Shown: positions 42,543 to 53,257, counted from the first letter of the stretch. The stretch: 64,000 bases of DNA from Anaerolineales bacterium (GCA_016789305.1 JAEURJ010000007.1:1-64000); one strand, 5' to 3'. Notes: generated by a model not told the origin, from the sequence alone. Translations and numbers: made by a program.

Positions 42543-44453
42543 ATGTCCACACTTGATGAGATCAAATCCAAAATAGATATCGTCGACCTCGTTTCCGAGG
42601 CCGGTGTGAAACTGCGCCATGCAGGCAAGAACTATACCGGGTTTTGTCCGTTCCACGATAACAAGCATACACCGGCATTCGTGGTTTGGCCCGAGTCCGG
42701 GACGTGGCGCTGCTTCGGTCAATGCAATGAAGGCGGGGATATTTTCAAGTTCGTGATGAAGCGCGAAGGGTTGGATTTCAAAGACGCGATGAAGAAGCTT
42801 GCGTTGCGCGCGGGCGTGGAAATTCAGGAATACCAGCGCGAGGCACCGGAAGTAAAAGAGGCTTATGATCATCTTCGTAAACTGCTTGAAGATGCTGTTA
42901 TTTTTTATCGCACTCAATTATTTAACAACAATACGATTCTTGCATACCTGCGCGAAAAGCGCGGACTGACGGACGCCACCATCGAAACCTTTGGGCTGGG
43001 ATATGCGCCGAGCGGCTATGACAACGCCCTGAAACATTTCACTCAACGCAGTTACTCCGAACAGGATCTGATCGATGTCGGATTACTTACAGACCGCGAA
43101 GACGGTAAGCGCTACGATAAGTTCCGCAACCGCATCATGATCCCCATCCGCGATGAGAATGGAAGAATGGCGGGCTTCGGTGCGCGCATCGTGGACCCGA
43201 ATGACATTCCCAAGTTTTTGAACTCTCCTGAAACTCCGATCTTTACCAAGGGACGCCTGCTGTACGGTCTCGACCGCGCCCGCAAGCCGATCCGCATGGC
43301 AGATCAGGCGGTGATCGTCGAAGGCTACCTCGATGTGATCGCCTTGCATCAAGCAGGCTATGAAAATGTAGTTTCACCGATGGGTACGGCACTGACAGAA
43401 GATCAACTGCGGTTGTTGAAACGTTCTACCCGTCGCATTGTCCTGGCGCTTGACCCCGATGCTGCCGGTCAAAAAGCCGTGCTGCGTGGACTCGATGCTG
43501 CACGGTCCGCGATGGATCGTGAAGGGGAGCTTGGCTTCGATGCGCGCGGTTTATTAAAGAATGAGGCCCGTTTGCAGGCGGACTTGCGCGTGGCAACCAT
43601 GCCCGATGATCTCGACCCCGATGAGATCGTGGCGCGTGATAAAGAAGAATGGAAGAAACTGATCGAGAACGCCAAACCCATCGTCACCCATGTGATGGAG
43701 AGTCTGGCTGTAGGGCAGAATCTGAACGATGCCAAGGTCAAAAATCAGATCGCGGCGCAGGTGCTTCCGCTGATCGAAGACCTGCCCAGTCCGATGGAGC
43801 GCGATACCTATCGTCAGGCGTTGTCGCGAATGCTGCGGGTGGATGAAAGAGTCTTGACGGGCACGCAGGTTCAAGGTCCGGCCGTGAGGCGTAAACCGCG
43901 AATTGCGGGGCAGACTCAAAAGGTAGATTCCAAGCCCGTTGTCATGCCAACGGTTAATCCGCTTTTTAAGATCGAAGAATATTGTCTTGGCGTGTTGCTG
44001 CGAACTCCTGAGATGTTATATAAGTTGGATCGCAAGCTCGAAGAGTTCGGCTTGAGCCCATTGGCCGCCGAGGATTTCGGTTATACTGACCATCAGTTGT
44101 TGTTTGGTGTGGTGCGGCAGTCGATCGAGCAGGATGAAAAGGATCATCATCATTTTGCTTTGACCCATCTGCCGGAAGCGCTGGAAGGTCTTTCAAAAGA
44201 ATTGCTCGCGCGAACTGAAAAGATCGATGCGCTTGACGATCGCGTATTGGAGGACCTGGTGAATCGTTTCATTGACCTGCGCCGTACGGTGGCGCAATCG
44301 AATGTTTCGCAGTTGAGATTTTTGCAGGAAGATGAACAGCAAAATGGCGGCCTGAATATGAAAGCCTATCAGGAACAGGCACTACAATTTACGCGGTTGT
44401 TGCAGGGATTGGATCAGGCAAAGCGGAAGTTAGCGTTGAAGCGGCAGGCGTAA
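42543..44453 (+). CDS. dnaG: DNA primase
   Basis: The 636-residue primase makes RNA primers at the replication fork. The zinc-binding CHC2 domain has C35, H38, C57 and C61. The TOPRIM core follows ([14 protein letters not shown] with its Glu, and [11 protein letters not shown] with its Asp pair). A helical C-terminal part that would bind DnaB is diverged. Start residues [19 protein letters not shown] match the family. The ATG has no Shine-Dalgarno and sits just after the promoter, suggesting a leaderless message. rpoD follows after 47 bases. Confidence 0.97.
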   Translation: MSTLDEIKSKIDIVDLVSEAGVKLRHAGKNYTGFCPFHDNKHTPAFVVWPESGTWRCFGQCNEGGDIFKFVMKREGLDFKDAMKKLALRAGVEIQEYQREAPEVKEAYDHLRKLLEDAVIFYRTQLFNNNTILAYLREKRGLTDATIETFGLGYAPSGYDNALKHFTQRSYSEQDLIDVGLLTDREDGKRYDKFRNRIMIPIRDENGRMAGFGARIVDPNDIPKFLNSPETPIFTKGRLLYGLDRARKPIRMADQAVIVEGYLDVIALHQAGYENVVSPMGTALTEDQLRLLKRSTRRIVLALDPDAAGQKAVLRGLDAARSAMDREGELGFDARGLLKNEARLQADLRVATMPDDLDPDEIVARDKEEWKKLIENAKPIVTHVMESLAVGQNLNDAKVKNQIAAQVLPLIEDLPSPMERDTYRQALSRMLRVDERVLTGTQVQGPAVRRKPRIAGQTQKVDSKPVVMPTVNPLFKIEEYCLGVLLRTPEMLYKLDRKLEEFGLSPLAAEDFGYTDHQLLFGVVRQSIEQDEKDHHHFALTHLPEALEGLSKELLARTEKIDALDDRVLEDLVNRFIDLRRTVAQSNVSQLRFLQEDEQQNGGLNMKAYQEQALQFTRLLQGLDQAKRKLALKRQA

Positions 44454-44500
44454 TATTTAACGGTTTGCATGTCATCCAGTGCAAAGAAAAGGGAACCTTC

Positions 44501-46123
44501 ATGCCAGCCAAGGCCATCAAAAAATCGAAGACAGCAAAAAAGCCGTCCAAAGCGAAAAGGGGAATTTCTTTAAAAAAAACGCGGGGCGGCAAAAAGAAAA
44601 AGACCCTTTCGGTGAAAGAGGTTGTTGAACTTGCGGGGAATGATGAAAGTGTGTTTGATGCAGAACCCGAAGAACTGATTGAACCCGATGGCGCTCTGCT
44701 GACCCAGCAGGAGGAAGACCTCGAAGATATTTCGATCCGAGATCATGCGGTCGCAGCCGAGCTGGCTGAAGACCCTGTTCGTTTGTATTTGCGCGAGATC
44801 GGTCAGGTCAAGCTGCTTAATGCCGACAGCGAATTCCGTCTTGCCACGATCATCGAAGCGAATCGTCTGGTCAATACACTTGGCAAGTTGAAGCAACGCA
44901 AGGGGTTTTCTGTCCAAGGTTCCATCTATCATTCCCTTATTTCTGAAATGTCCACATCGTGGGACAGGCTGATCGAAGATACCGAACGTCTCGAATACGA
45001 CCTGCCCGACCTTGGATTGTTGATCGCCGAAGCGCAGTCGCTTCATGCCGGTTGGGAATTTGATTCACCTTCCTACCTAAGGGCGTATCTGGATAACGGC
45101 CATTGGGGAGTCGATCATCTGTGGGATAACCTTGCCAGACATGCGTACAGCGTCTTTCTCAGCCTATACCTGTTCCCGTTTCAGTATGCGCAGTGGCTGC
45201 TGGAATATGTCCACGCGCACCAAACCCTGCCCGTGCAGCGGACGCTATTTCGCAACCTGCCTGCCGATGAAGAATTGAACGCTGAAATAAGCGCGGCGTA
45301 CGCTCGTTCCGCGGATGCGACACAAGCGATCACACGCGCCAACCTTCGTTTGGTGGTTAGTGTTGCCAAGCGTTATTTGGGGCGCGGCATCTCCTTCCTT
45401 GATCTGATCCAGGAGGGGAATATTGGATTGCTGCGTGCAGTAGGAAAGTTCGATCCGCGGCGTGGGTTTAAATTCAGCACGTATGCCACGTGGTGGATAC
45501 GACAGTCGATCAACCGATCCATCGCCGAGCAGGCTCGCACGATCCGAATCCCGGTGCACTTGTTTGAATCCATTTCCCGTATTTTGCGCGCACAAAGACA
45601 CCTAACGCAAGCTCTTGGGCGTGATCCAAGTAATGAAGAACTCGCGCTGGAAGTTGGATATCTTTCAGCGGCGGATGTGCAAACGATCCTGCGTACCCAG
45701 GCAGAGGGTCAGACTCTGCCCGAAGAATTGAAATCCCGCCTTGATACCGCCACCACAAAAATTAATCGTGTACTTCGTTCTGCCGAGGAGCCGGTTTCAC
45801 TGGAAGGTCCGGTGGGTGATGAAGATTCCAGTTCGCTGGGCGATTTCATCGAAGATGAAGATGCGCTTTCCCCGATGGATTCTGCTGCGCGTGAAATGCT
45901 GCGCGAGCAGGTACAACATGCCCTTGAAGCACTCTCGGAACGTGAGCGCGAGGTGCTTGAATTGCGCTTTGGTTTGAAAGACGGCAAGGAACACACATTG
46001 GAAGAGGTAAGCCGCTATTTCGATGTCACCCGTGAGCGGATCCGTCAAATCGAAGCCAAGGCATTACGTAAACTGCGGCATCCAGCTCGAAGCCGTGAAT
46101 TACGGGATTTTTTAGGAGATTGA
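44501..46123 (+). CDS. rpoD: Primary sigma factor RpoD (SigA)
   Basis: The 540-residue sigma factor recognises -35/-10 promoters. The Lys-rich N-terminus ([15 protein letters not shown], residues 6-20) is followed by region 1.2 ([16 protein letters not shown]), a non-conserved insert, region 2 ([34 protein letters not shown] and [16 protein letters not shown]), region 3, and region 4 ([29 protein letters not shown]). The ATG at 44501 is preferred to one at 44465 because AGGGAACC precedes it. Position after dnaG matches the classic macromolecular-synthesis pairing. Confidence 0.96.
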   Translation: MPAKAIKKSKTAKKPSKAKRGISLKKTRGGKKKKTLSVKEVVELAGNDESVFDAEPEELIEPDGALLTQQEEDLEDISIRDHAVAAELAEDPVRLYLREIGQVKLLNADSEFRLATIIEANRLVNTLGKLKQRKGFSVQGSIYHSLISEMSTSWDRLIEDTERLEYDLPDLGLLIAEAQSLHAGWEFDSPSYLRAYLDNGHWGVDHLWDNLARHAYSVFLSLYLFPFQYAQWLLEYVHAHQTLPVQRTLFRNLPADEELNAEISAAYARSADATQAITRANLRLVVSVAKRYLGRGISFLDLIQEGNIGLLRAVGKFDPRRGFKFSTYATWWIRQSINRSIAEQARTIRIPVHLFESISRILRAQRHLTQALGRDPSNEELALEVGYLSAADVQTILRTQAEGQTLPEELKSRLDTATTKINRVLRSAEEPVSLEGPVGDEDSSSLGDFIEDEDALSPMDSAAREMLREQVQHALEALSEREREVLELRFGLKDGKEHTLEEVSRYFDVTRERIRQIEAKALRKLRHPARSRELRDFLGD

Positions 46124-46126
46124 CCC

Positions 46127-46157
46127 AAAAAGGACACAATAAACTTGTGTCCTTTTT
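46127..46157 (+). terminator. Terminator after rpoD
   Basis: AAAAAGGACACAA (46127-46139) pairs perfectly with TTGTGTCCTTTTT (46145-46157) around TAAAC. Confidence 0.9.
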
Positions 46158-46242
46158 TACGCCATTTTAAGAAGTAAACGATTTCATTTCCCCATTTTTA
46201 CCAATATGACCTATATCCTCCGTTTTTGTGAAATGTGACACA

Positions 46243-46271
46243 TTGTCTGGCCCGGCAAAGTCTCTTATGAT
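46243..46271 (+). promoter_or_regulatory. Probable promoter of the nuo operon
   Basis: TTGTCT (46243-46248) and TATGAT (46266-46271) are 17 bases apart, in the gap between the rpoD terminator and nuoA. The start would be near 46278, giving a leader of about 39 bases. Confidence 0.65.
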
Positions 46272-46316
46272 ATACTTTGCCGAACGTGCCAGATTTCACG
46301 TATCAATGAGGTGTTT

Positions 46317-46673
46317 ATGCTGCTAGAGTACATTGCCATCGCGGTCATGATCGCGGTAGCCACATTGATCGCATTTATTGCGATAGGTTTGGGGGAATTA
46401 TTTGGACCAAGGAAAAAATCAGCTGCAAAAGACATGCCTTATGAATCAGGCATGAATCCGTATGGCGAGGGGACTCGTCGTATGCCCGTTCGCTTCTACC
46501 TGATTGCGGTCTTATTCATCCTGTTTGATATCGAAGTTGTATTTTTTCTACCCTGGGCAATTGCATTCCGCAAGCTTGGTATTTTTGGCTTGTTCGAAAT
46601 GATCGTGTTTATTGTTATCCTGCTTATAGGTTATGTGTACGCGTGGAAGAAAGGAGCCCTCGAATGGGAGTAG
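46317..46673 (+). CDS. nuoA: NADH-quinone oxidoreductase subunit A
   Basis: The 118-residue membrane subunit has three helices and the conserved [11 protein letters not shown] loop and [16 protein letters not shown] helix near the quinone site. ATG 46317 follows GAGGTG. It is the first of 14 nuo genes in the standard order and overlaps nuoB by ten bases. Confidence 0.95.
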   Translation: MLLEYIAIAVMIAVATLIAFIAIGLGELFGPRKKSAAKDMPYESGMNPYGEGTRRMPVRFYLIAVLFILFDIEVVFFLPWAIAFRKLGIFGLFEMIVFIVILLIGYVYAWKKGALEWE

Positions 46674-47158
46674 AACAGAAACTTGGAAATATGGGTGTGG
46701 TCACCACCACACTTGAAACTGTTGTCAATTGGTCGCGCACCAATGCCATGTGGCCGATGTTGTTTGGTTTGGCTTGCTGCGCCATTGAAATGATGGCAGC
46801 GCAGGCCGCAGATTATGACATGAGCCGCTTTGGCATGGAGCTCATGCGCGCCAGTCCGCGCCAATCCGATCTCATGATCGTTGCAGGACGTGTCTCGAAG
46901 AAAATGGGACCCGTCCTTCGCCGTTTGTATGACCAGATGCCCGAGCCCAAGTGGGTGATCGCGATGGGCGATTGTGCTTCGTGCGGTGGTGTATTCAATA
47001 ACTATGCCATTTATCAGGGTGTGGATGAAGTTGTACCGGTGGATGTATTTGTAGCCGGCTGCCCTCCCCGCCCTGAAGCTTTGATCCATGGTGTGCTCAC
47101 CTTGCATGAAAAAGTGAAGGTGGACACCTTCAAGGATTTTGGCGAAAAGTACAAGTAA
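46664..47158 (+). CDS. nuoB: NADH-quinone oxidoreductase subunit B
   Basis: This 164-residue subunit holds the terminal [4Fe-4S] cluster N2. The Cys ligands are seen as LACCAIEMM (CC pair), GDCASCGG and [22 protein letters not shown] precedes the ATG at 46664, which is inside the end of nuoA. The quinone site forms with NuoD. Confidence 0.96.
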   Translation: MGVEQKLGNMGVVTTTLETVVNWSRTNAMWPMLFGLACCAIEMMAAQAADYDMSRFGMELMRASPRQSDLMIVAGRVSKKMGPVLRRLYDQMPEPKWVIAMGDCASCGGVFNNYAIYQGVDEVVPVDVFVAGCPPRPEALIHGVLTLHEKVKVDTFKDFGEKYK

Positions 47159-47164
47159 TTCACG

Positions 47165-47200
47165 AGACCTGACAGGTTTAAAAAGAACCCAGTCAGGTCT
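47165..47200. repeat. Palindrome between nuoB and nuoC
   Basis: AGACCTGACAGGTTT (47165-47179) and AACCCAGTCAGGTCT (47186-47200) form an imperfect hairpin (nine outer bases pair perfectly). The motif differs from the GTAG palindromes. It may be a dispersed repeat or a processing stem tuning nuoB and nuoC levels. Confidence 0.7.
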
Positions 47201-47213
47201 TAAGGAATATTTT

Positions 47214-47726
47214 ATGGATAAAAGACTCGAACCGATCGTAAAAGACGTGCAGGAAAAATTCAGCGCGACCTTCGATGAGTTTCGCGACGAAGTACATTTG
47301 ATGGTCGCCGCGGAACAGATCGTGGATGTGCTGACCCTGCTGCGCGATGAATATAAATTTGAATTGCTTTCTTCATTGACCGCTTCAGATTATTGGCCGC
47401 AGGAGACACCGCGTTTCCATGTGGTGTATCAGCTCTCTTCGATTGAGAAAAATATTTGTCTGCAGGTGAGAGTCCCGGTAAACGGAACCAGTCCCAAGGT
47501 CCCGACGGTGATCGGTGTTTACAAAGTCGCGAATTGGCGTGAACGCGAACTCCTCGATATGTTCGGCATTGAGTTCGATGGTCATCCTGATCCCCGCCGC
47601 ATTTTGATGCCTGAGGGAACCGAAGGCCATCCGCTTCGCAAAGATTTCCCTCTGGGTTACGAAGAGCCGCAATTCACTTTTAACTTTGAAGAGATCGGCT
47701 TGACCAAGCCCAGTCCGAAGGAATAA
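47214..47726 (+). CDS. nuoC: NADH-quinone oxidoreductase subunit C
   Basis: The 170-residue peripheral-arm subunit has the family ending (WRERELLDMFGIEFDGHPDPRRILMPE, then HPLRKDFPLGYEEPQF). TAAGGAATATTTT precedes the ATG at 47214; the frame is open further upstream but would overlap the palindrome and nuoB. It docks with NuoD in the Q-module. Confidence 0.95.
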   Translation: MDKRLEPIVKDVQEKFSATFDEFRDEVHLMVAAEQIVDVLTLLRDEYKFELLSSLTASDYWPQETPRFHVVYQLSSIEKNICLQVRVPVNGTSPKVPTVIGVYKVANWRERELLDMFGIEFDGHPDPRRILMPEGTEGHPLRKDFPLGYEEPQFTFNFEEIGLTKPSPKE

Positions 47727-47728
47727 TC

Positions 47729-48958
47729 ATGGCTCAGATTGAAGAAGTTAATGTAGAACAATTCAAGCATCTGGTATCGGAGCGTGCTCTGACCGGCGAG
47801 ACGATGTTGTTGAATATGGGTCCGCAGCATCCATCCACACACGGTGTGCTGCGCCTGCTGTTGGAGTTGGACGGCGAGATCGTCGTCAACTGTATTCCTG
47901 ATATCGGTTACCTGCATACCGGCATCGAAAAGAACATGGAATCCAAGACGTATCAGAAGGCCGAAGTGATGACCGACCGCCTTGATTATATGAATACGAT
48001 GGGCAACAACCTTTCGTACGTGATGGCGGTGGAGAAGCTTGTCGACCTGGATGTGCCCGCACGCGCGCAGGCATTACGCGTGATTCTGGTGGAACTTCAA
48101 CGGATCGCGTCACACCTGGTTTTGATCGGTACATGGGGGCTTGACCTGGCTGCCATGTCGATGTTCTTGTATTGTTTCCGCGAACGCGAACAGATCCTGG
48201 ATATCTTCGAACTCGTTTCCGGTCAGCGCATGATGACCACTTATATCCGTCCCGGCGGTGTGTGGCGGGATGTGCCCGTTGAGTTTGAAAAAGCGGTTCG
48301 TGATTTTCTCAAGACATTCCCAAAACGCGTCGACGAATACGAAAAATTGTTAACGAAGAACCCCCTGTTTGTGGACCGCATGGTGGACATCGGCTACCTG
48401 ACAAAAGAGACGGCTCTTTCCTACGGGGTGACTGGTCCCAACTTGCGGGCTTCCGGTGTCAACTGGGATCTTCGCAAAGCCCGCCCTTACATGGGATATG
48501 AGCAATATGATTTCGATGTGCCTGTTTTACACGAAGGGGATACCTACGCTCGTTACTTGGTGCGCATCGAAGAGTTTCGCCAATCCCTGCGCATTATTGA
48601 ACAGGCATTGAATAAACTTCCGATGGGCCCGGTTCGTTCGGAGAATCGCAAGTTCGTTCCCCCGCCGCGTTCGGAGATCGGTGTGAGCATGGAGTCACTC
48701 ATCCATCATTTCAAGTTGTGGACCGAAGGCTTCCCTGCGCCGAAGAACTCCATTTACAGTGCGGTTGAATCACCGCGTGGTGAACTGGGCATGTACCTCG
48801 AAGGCGATGGCGGACCCAAACCGCACCGCATTCACCTGCGCACGCCTTCCTTTGATAATCTTTCTGTTTTGCCGGAGATCGTAAAGGGACATTTGGTGGC
48901 CGATCTCGTCGCCATCCTCGCTTCCATTGACATCGTTCTCGGAGATATTGACCGATGA
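47729..48958 (+). CDS. nuoD: NADH-quinone oxidoreductase subunit D
   Basis: The 409-residue subunit is related to the NiFe-hydrogenase large subunit and forms the quinone pocket with NuoB. MGPQHPSTHGVLRL, IGYLHTGIEKNMES and the terminal VLGDIDR match closely. It starts two bases after the nuoC stop and overlaps nuoE by four (ATGA). Confidence 0.97.
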   Translation: MAQIEEVNVEQFKHLVSERALTGETMLLNMGPQHPSTHGVLRLLLELDGEIVVNCIPDIGYLHTGIEKNMESKTYQKAEVMTDRLDYMNTMGNNLSYVMAVEKLVDLDVPARAQALRVILVELQRIASHLVLIGTWGLDLAAMSMFLYCFREREQILDIFELVSGQRMMTTYIRPGGVWRDVPVEFEKAVRDFLKTFPKRVDEYEKLLTKNPLFVDRMVDIGYLTKETALSYGVTGPNLRASGVNWDLRKARPYMGYEQYDFDVPVLHEGDTYARYLVRIEEFRQSLRIIEQALNKLPMGPVRSENRKFVPPPRSEIGVSMESLIHHFKLWTEGFPAPKNSIYSAVESPRGELGMYLEGDGGPKPHRIHLRTPSFDNLSVLPEIVKGHLVADLVAILASIDIVLGDIDR

Positions 48959-49461
48959 GTCTTGAAAAAAACTATTCGAAGGAAATTAAACAAATCCTCG
49001 CCAAATATCCTTCTGAGAATAAACGCTCAGCAGTGATGCCGCTTCTGCATCTCGCCCAACGCGAGGAAGGCTATGTCAACAAGGCGGCTATGCAGGAAAT
49101 CGCGAAGATGCTCGACATCACTGAAACTGAAGTGGCTTCGATCATCGGCTTCTATACCTTGTATCACGATAAGAAAGCCGGCAAATATCGCATGCAAGTC
49201 TGCACCGACCTTCCCTGTGCCTTGCGCGGTGCGGATGAATTTATGCAAAAACTTTGCGGCAACCTTGGCATCAAGGTCGGCGAGACCACCGAAGACGGCC
49301 TCGTGACGTTGGAAGAAGTCACCTGCCTCGCTGCGTGTGATCGCGCTCCCATGTTCCAGACCCAGGGACCCGACGGAATCAAATATCACGAGAACATGAA
49401 CGTGGATAAAACAATGGAATTGATCCAGACTTTGAAGCACGCCCGCGGGGAGGTGAAGTAA
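48955..49461 (+). CDS. nuoE: NADH-quinone oxidoreductase subunit E
   Basis: The 168-residue thioredoxin-like subunit holds a [2Fe-2S] cluster (N1a). Ligands are read as CTDLPC (CX4C) and CLAAC (CX3C). It starts on ATGA at the nuoD stop and overlaps nuoF by one base. Its presence shows that this complex I has the NADH input module. Confidence 0.96.
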   Translation: MSLEKNYSKEIKQILAKYPSENKRSAVMPLLHLAQREEGYVNKAAMQEIAKMLDITETEVASIIGFYTLYHDKKAGKYRMQVCTDLPCALRGADEFMQKLCGNLGIKVGETTEDGLVTLEEVTCLAACDRAPMFQTQGPDGIKYHENMNVDKTMELIQTLKHARGEVK

Positions 49462-50720
49462 TGGCTCACGTCCTCCTTCGTCATCGTGACATTCCCGATC
49501 TGCATAAATTTGATGTTTATAAAAAGAATGGCGGCTTTTCAGCTTTCAAGAACGCCGTCACTAAAATGAAACCAAATGAAGTGACCGATGTGGTCAAGAA
49601 CTCCGGACTGCGCGGACGCGGCGGTGCGGGCTTCCCCACGGGCATGAAGTGGTCCTTCATTGATAACAAGAACTGGCCGCATTACGTGGTCGCCAATGCG
49701 GATGAATCCGAGCCTGGTACTTTCAAAGACCGCGAGATCATGGAAAGTAATCCGCTTCAATTTCTCGAAGGGCTGGCCATTGCATCTTATGCAGTTGGTG
49801 CCACTGCAGCTTACGTTTACCTGCGCGGCGAGTTCTGGGAAGTAGCCGCCATCCTTGATGAAAAGATCGCGGAGATGGAAAAAGCCGGTTATCTCGGCGA
49901 CAATCTCTTCGGTACCGATTACTCGCTGAAAATTTTTACTCATCTCGGCGCAGGTGCTTACATCTGCGGTGAAGAAACTGCTTTGCTTGAATCCCTCGAA
50001 GGCAAGCGTGGACAACCCCGTGTGCGTCCTCCGTTCCCTCCTTCTTATGGCTTGTACGGCAAGCCCACCATCATCAACAACGTCGAGACCTTTACCAATG
50101 TGCCGATGATCCTCGCCAACGGCGCGGATTGGTACAAGAAGATGGGCACTGCCGATAGTGCCGGCGTGAAGATCTTCTCGCTTTCCGGCCGTGTGCGCAG
50201 ACCGGGTAATTACGAACTTCCCTTCGGCACCACCTTCCGTGAATTGATCTACGGAGAAAAATACGGTGCAGGCGTGCAGGATTCGCGAACCGTGAAAGCG
50301 ATCATGCCGGCGGGCGCTTCCTCCTCGCTGATCGTTGTCAACGGCGACGATAAAGTTTTGGATACCCCGATGGATTACGCCACCGTCCGCACGTTGGGTG
50401 CAGACCTTGGGTCAGCCTCTGTGATCGTGCTCGACGACACTGTGGACATCAACTGGGTGATCAACAAGACCGTTCATTTCTTCCGCCATGAGTCCTGCGG
50501 TAAATGCACCACCTGCCGTGAAGGCACCCATTGGATGAGAAATATCACGGACCGCATTCACGGCGGTTCCGGCACACAAGGCGATGTGGACCTGCTGCTT
50601 AATGTTGCCAAACAAATGCAGGGAAAATGTCTGTGCGCCCTCGGCGAATTTTCCACAATGGCGGTCACCACGGGTATTGAGAGATTCCCACAGGACTTTA
50701 CGAAGGCTGTAAAGAAATAA
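49461..50720 (+). CDS. nuoF: NADH-quinone oxidoreductase subunit F
   Basis: The 419-residue subunit binds FMN (GRGGAGFPTGMKW), NADH (ANADESEPGTFKDREI) and cluster N3 (ESCGKCTTCREGTHWM plus a later Cys in GKCLCALGEF). It oxidises NADH and passes electrons to NuoG. Its TAA is followed by a 61-base gap before nuoG. Confidence 0.97.
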   Translation: MAHVLLRHRDIPDLHKFDVYKKNGGFSAFKNAVTKMKPNEVTDVVKNSGLRGRGGAGFPTGMKWSFIDNKNWPHYVVANADESEPGTFKDREIMESNPLQFLEGLAIASYAVGATAAYVYLRGEFWEVAAILDEKIAEMEKAGYLGDNLFGTDYSLKIFTHLGAGAYICGEETALLESLEGKRGQPRVRPPFPPSYGLYGKPTIINNVETFTNVPMILANGADWYKKMGTADSAGVKIFSLSGRVRRPGNYELPFGTTFRELIYGEKYGAGVQDSRTVKAIMPAGASSSLIVVNGDDKVLDTPMDYATVRTLGADLGSASVIVLDDTVDINWVINKTVHFFRHESCGKCTTCREGTHWMRNITDRIHGGSGTQGDVDLLLNVAKQMQGKCLCALGEFSTMAVTTGIERFPQDFTKAVKK

Positions 50721-50781
50721 AACGATAATTCGATCCTCGGTGTTCGAGTATTAATGCGAATACCGGTTTCTTCGGAGACTT

Positions 50782-53256
50782 ATGTCAAAACAGGTATCAG
50801 TAACAATTGACGGTATAACGGTATCGGTTCCAGATGGAATTACGGTTGCAGATGCTGCCAAGATGGCAGGCATTGACATCCCGGTCTTCTGTCATCATCC
50901 CAAGCTTGAGCCTGTCGGTATGTGCCGCATGTGTCTGGTGGAGGTGGGCCGTCCGATGCTGGATCGTGCAACAGGTCAGGTCGTGTTGGAAAACGGCCAG
51001 CCCAAGATCCAATTCATGCCCAAGCTGGAGACCGCCTGTACCAATCGCGTGTCTGAAGGAATGGTTGTGATGACCATCTCGGACAAGGCGAAGGCAGGCC
51101 AAAAGGGAACCGTTGAACTGTTGCTCACATCGCATCCGCTGGATTGCCCGGTGTGTGACAAGGGCGGCGAATGCCCATTGCAAAACCTGACCATGGCCCA
51201 CGGTCCGGGAAAGAGCCGCTTTAATTACGATGAAAAAATGCACCTTGAGAAGATGATCCCTCTCGGTGAGTTGATGTGGCTTGATCGCGAACGATGCATC
51301 CAATGTGCACGCTGCATCCGCTTTCAGGATGAAGTGGCGGGGGAAGCGGTCCTCGGCTTCGATGAGCGTGGACGCAGTACTCAGATCATTTCGATATCCG
51401 ACCCTGGATTCGATTCTGTTTTCTCAGGCAATACCTCAGATATCTGCCCTGTCGGTGCGTTGACCACTGCGGACTTCCGCTTTGGCGCACGCCCGTGGGA
51501 ATTGAAAGCGGAAGCCTCCATTTGTACGCAATGCCCGGTGGGATGCAACACCACGATCAATACCCGCCGCGAGGCAAAGGCAGGCGGCGATGTTGTGGTT
51601 AAGCGCATCATGCCGCGCCAGAATGAAGAAGTCAATGAAATTTGGTTGTGCGATAAGGGACGCTTCGGATATCACTACACCGAAAGCAAGAAGCGCCTGA
51701 CCAGGCCAATGATCCGAAAAGATGACAAGCTGGCACGCGCCTCCTGGGATGCCGCGACCAAACTTGCCGCGGAAAAATTCTCTGCCGATAAAAAGAATTT
51801 CGTCGTGCTGGCTTCCGGCCGACTTGCAAACGAAGACTTGTTCAATCTTAAGTCTCTCGCTGATCATGCAGGTGGCACGGCTTTGTTATACTCCGATATG
51901 GGCGGCGGTGAGTTGACCCAGTTGGTGGGCGTGGGTGCCGGTACGAACATCGGCAATATGGGCAAGGGCGATGCCATTCTTGTGGTTGCATCTGACCTAT
52001 ATGAAGAAGCGCCCATCTGGTGGCTGCGCGTGAAGCAAGCCGCTGACCGTGGTGCAACATTGATCGTTGCCAACCCGCGTGAAACCAAACTGGATCGTTT
52101 TGCAAAATATGCCATCCGTTATTCGTATGGCGATGAAGTGAAGACGATCAATGACTTGAGCAAGAAGAGCAAGATCTCTGATGAATTTGCAAAGGCACGC
52201 AATGCGATCGTACTCTTCGGCAGTGAAGGTCTGAGTGTGAATAGTTCCACGGCTGTAGCTTCTGCATGTGCTAGTTTGCTGCAGGAGACCGGTCATGTGG
52301 GCCGCGCAAATAACGGTTTGATCGGCGTTTGGCAGCGGGCCAACGATCAGGGCGCATTTGAAATCGGTTTTCAACCCGAAGAGGATCTGGAAAAAGCACT
52401 TAAAGGCAAATCAGTTTATATCGTCGGTGCGGACCCGGTGGGTGACAGCCCGGCGTTGGCGAAGGCGTTGAATAGCGCGAAGTTCGTGGCAGTGCAGGAA
52501 ATTCTTGAAACCGCGACCACTGAAATTGCAGATGTGGTCTTCCCGGCACAGGCGTATACCGAGCGTGAAGGAACGTATGTTTCCGGTGAACGCCGGGTGC
52601 AGCGTTTCCATGCGGCGGTCCCTGCGACGGGTGATGGCAAGCCGGATTTTGCGATCACATCCATGGTTGCCAAGCAGATGGGGATCATCCTCGAAGGTTC
52701 CGCTGCTTCGGTGGTATTCGACATTCTTTCCCACTCCATCGATGCGTTTACTGAATTGAATTATGCGAAGCTGGCCGAGTTCCACGGTCAATGGCCGATC
52801 GTGGGCCGCGGTGACTTGTATTACGGCGGAACGACGTATGAAAATACGCAGGGCCTGGGCGTACAGCTCACCCCGACGGCTCAAACCGAAGGAACAGTAC
52901 GCATCCCGAAGGTCAGAAAAGAAGCGGTTCTTCGTCCCAGGGAAAAAGATTTGCTGGCTGTCCCGGTCAACAAGCTGTATGACCTCGGTGTGATGATCGC
53001 ATCCACTGAATTGTTGGAGCAGAGAATCGGCCAGGCAACATTTACGCTGCACTCCACGACCGCAAAGAAATTGGGTGTGGAAGCGGGCCAGAAGTTGGCT
53101 TTAAGTTTTGACGGCGGTGGCGGCGAAGCCATTGTGAAGATTGACGATACGATCTCGACCGGTGTGGTGTTGGTGCCGCGCGGTATGGGATTGGCAATTC
53201 GCGAACCTGTTGTGGCGCATGTCCAGACGCGAAGCGCAGCTGGGAAGGTGAAATAA
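50782..53256 (+). CDS. nuoG: NADH-quinone oxidoreductase subunit G
   Basis: The 824-residue subunit holds several clusters: the N-terminal [2Fe-2S] (CHHPKLEPVGMCRMC), the His-liganded [4Fe-4S] region (CPVCDKGGEC), CIQCARCIRFQD, and a further CX2CX3C set (CTQCPVGC with WLCDKGRF), which matches the extra N7-type cluster. The C-terminal part is a molybdopterin-oxidoreductase-like fold without visible cofactor ligands. GGAGACTT precedes the ATG. Confidence 0.96.
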   Translation: MSKQVSVTIDGITVSVPDGITVADAAKMAGIDIPVFCHHPKLEPVGMCRMCLVEVGRPMLDRATGQVVLENGQPKIQFMPKLETACTNRVSEGMVVMTISDKAKAGQKGTVELLLTSHPLDCPVCDKGGECPLQNLTMAHGPGKSRFNYDEKMHLEKMIPLGELMWLDRERCIQCARCIRFQDEVAGEAVLGFDERGRSTQIISISDPGFDSVFSGNTSDICPVGALTTADFRFGARPWELKAEASICTQCPVGCNTTINTRREAKAGGDVVVKRIMPRQNEEVNEIWLCDKGRFGYHYTESKKRLTRPMIRKDDKLARASWDAATKLAAEKFSADKKNFVVLASGRLANEDLFNLKSLADHAGGTALLYSDMGGGELTQLVGVGAGTNIGNMGKGDAILVVASDLYEEAPIWWLRVKQAADRGATLIVANPRETKLDRFAKYAIRYSYGDEVKTINDLSKKSKISDEFAKARNAIVLFGSEGLSVNSSTAVASACASLLQETGHVGRANNGLIGVWQRANDQGAFEIGFQPEEDLEKALKGKSVYIVGADPVGDSPALAKALNSAKFVAVQEILETATTEIADVVFPAQAYTEREGTYVSGERRVQRFHAAVPATGDGKPDFAITSMVAKQMGIILEGSAASVVFDILSHSIDAFTELNYAKLAEFHGQWPIVGRGDLYYGGTTYENTQGLGVQLTPTAQTEGTVRIPKVRKEAVLRPREKDLLAVPVNKLYDLGVMIASTELLEQRIGQATFTLHSTTAKKLGVEAGQKLALSFDGGGGEAIVKIDDTISTGVVLVPRGMGLAIREPVVAHVQTRSAAGKVK

Positions 53257-53257
53257 T

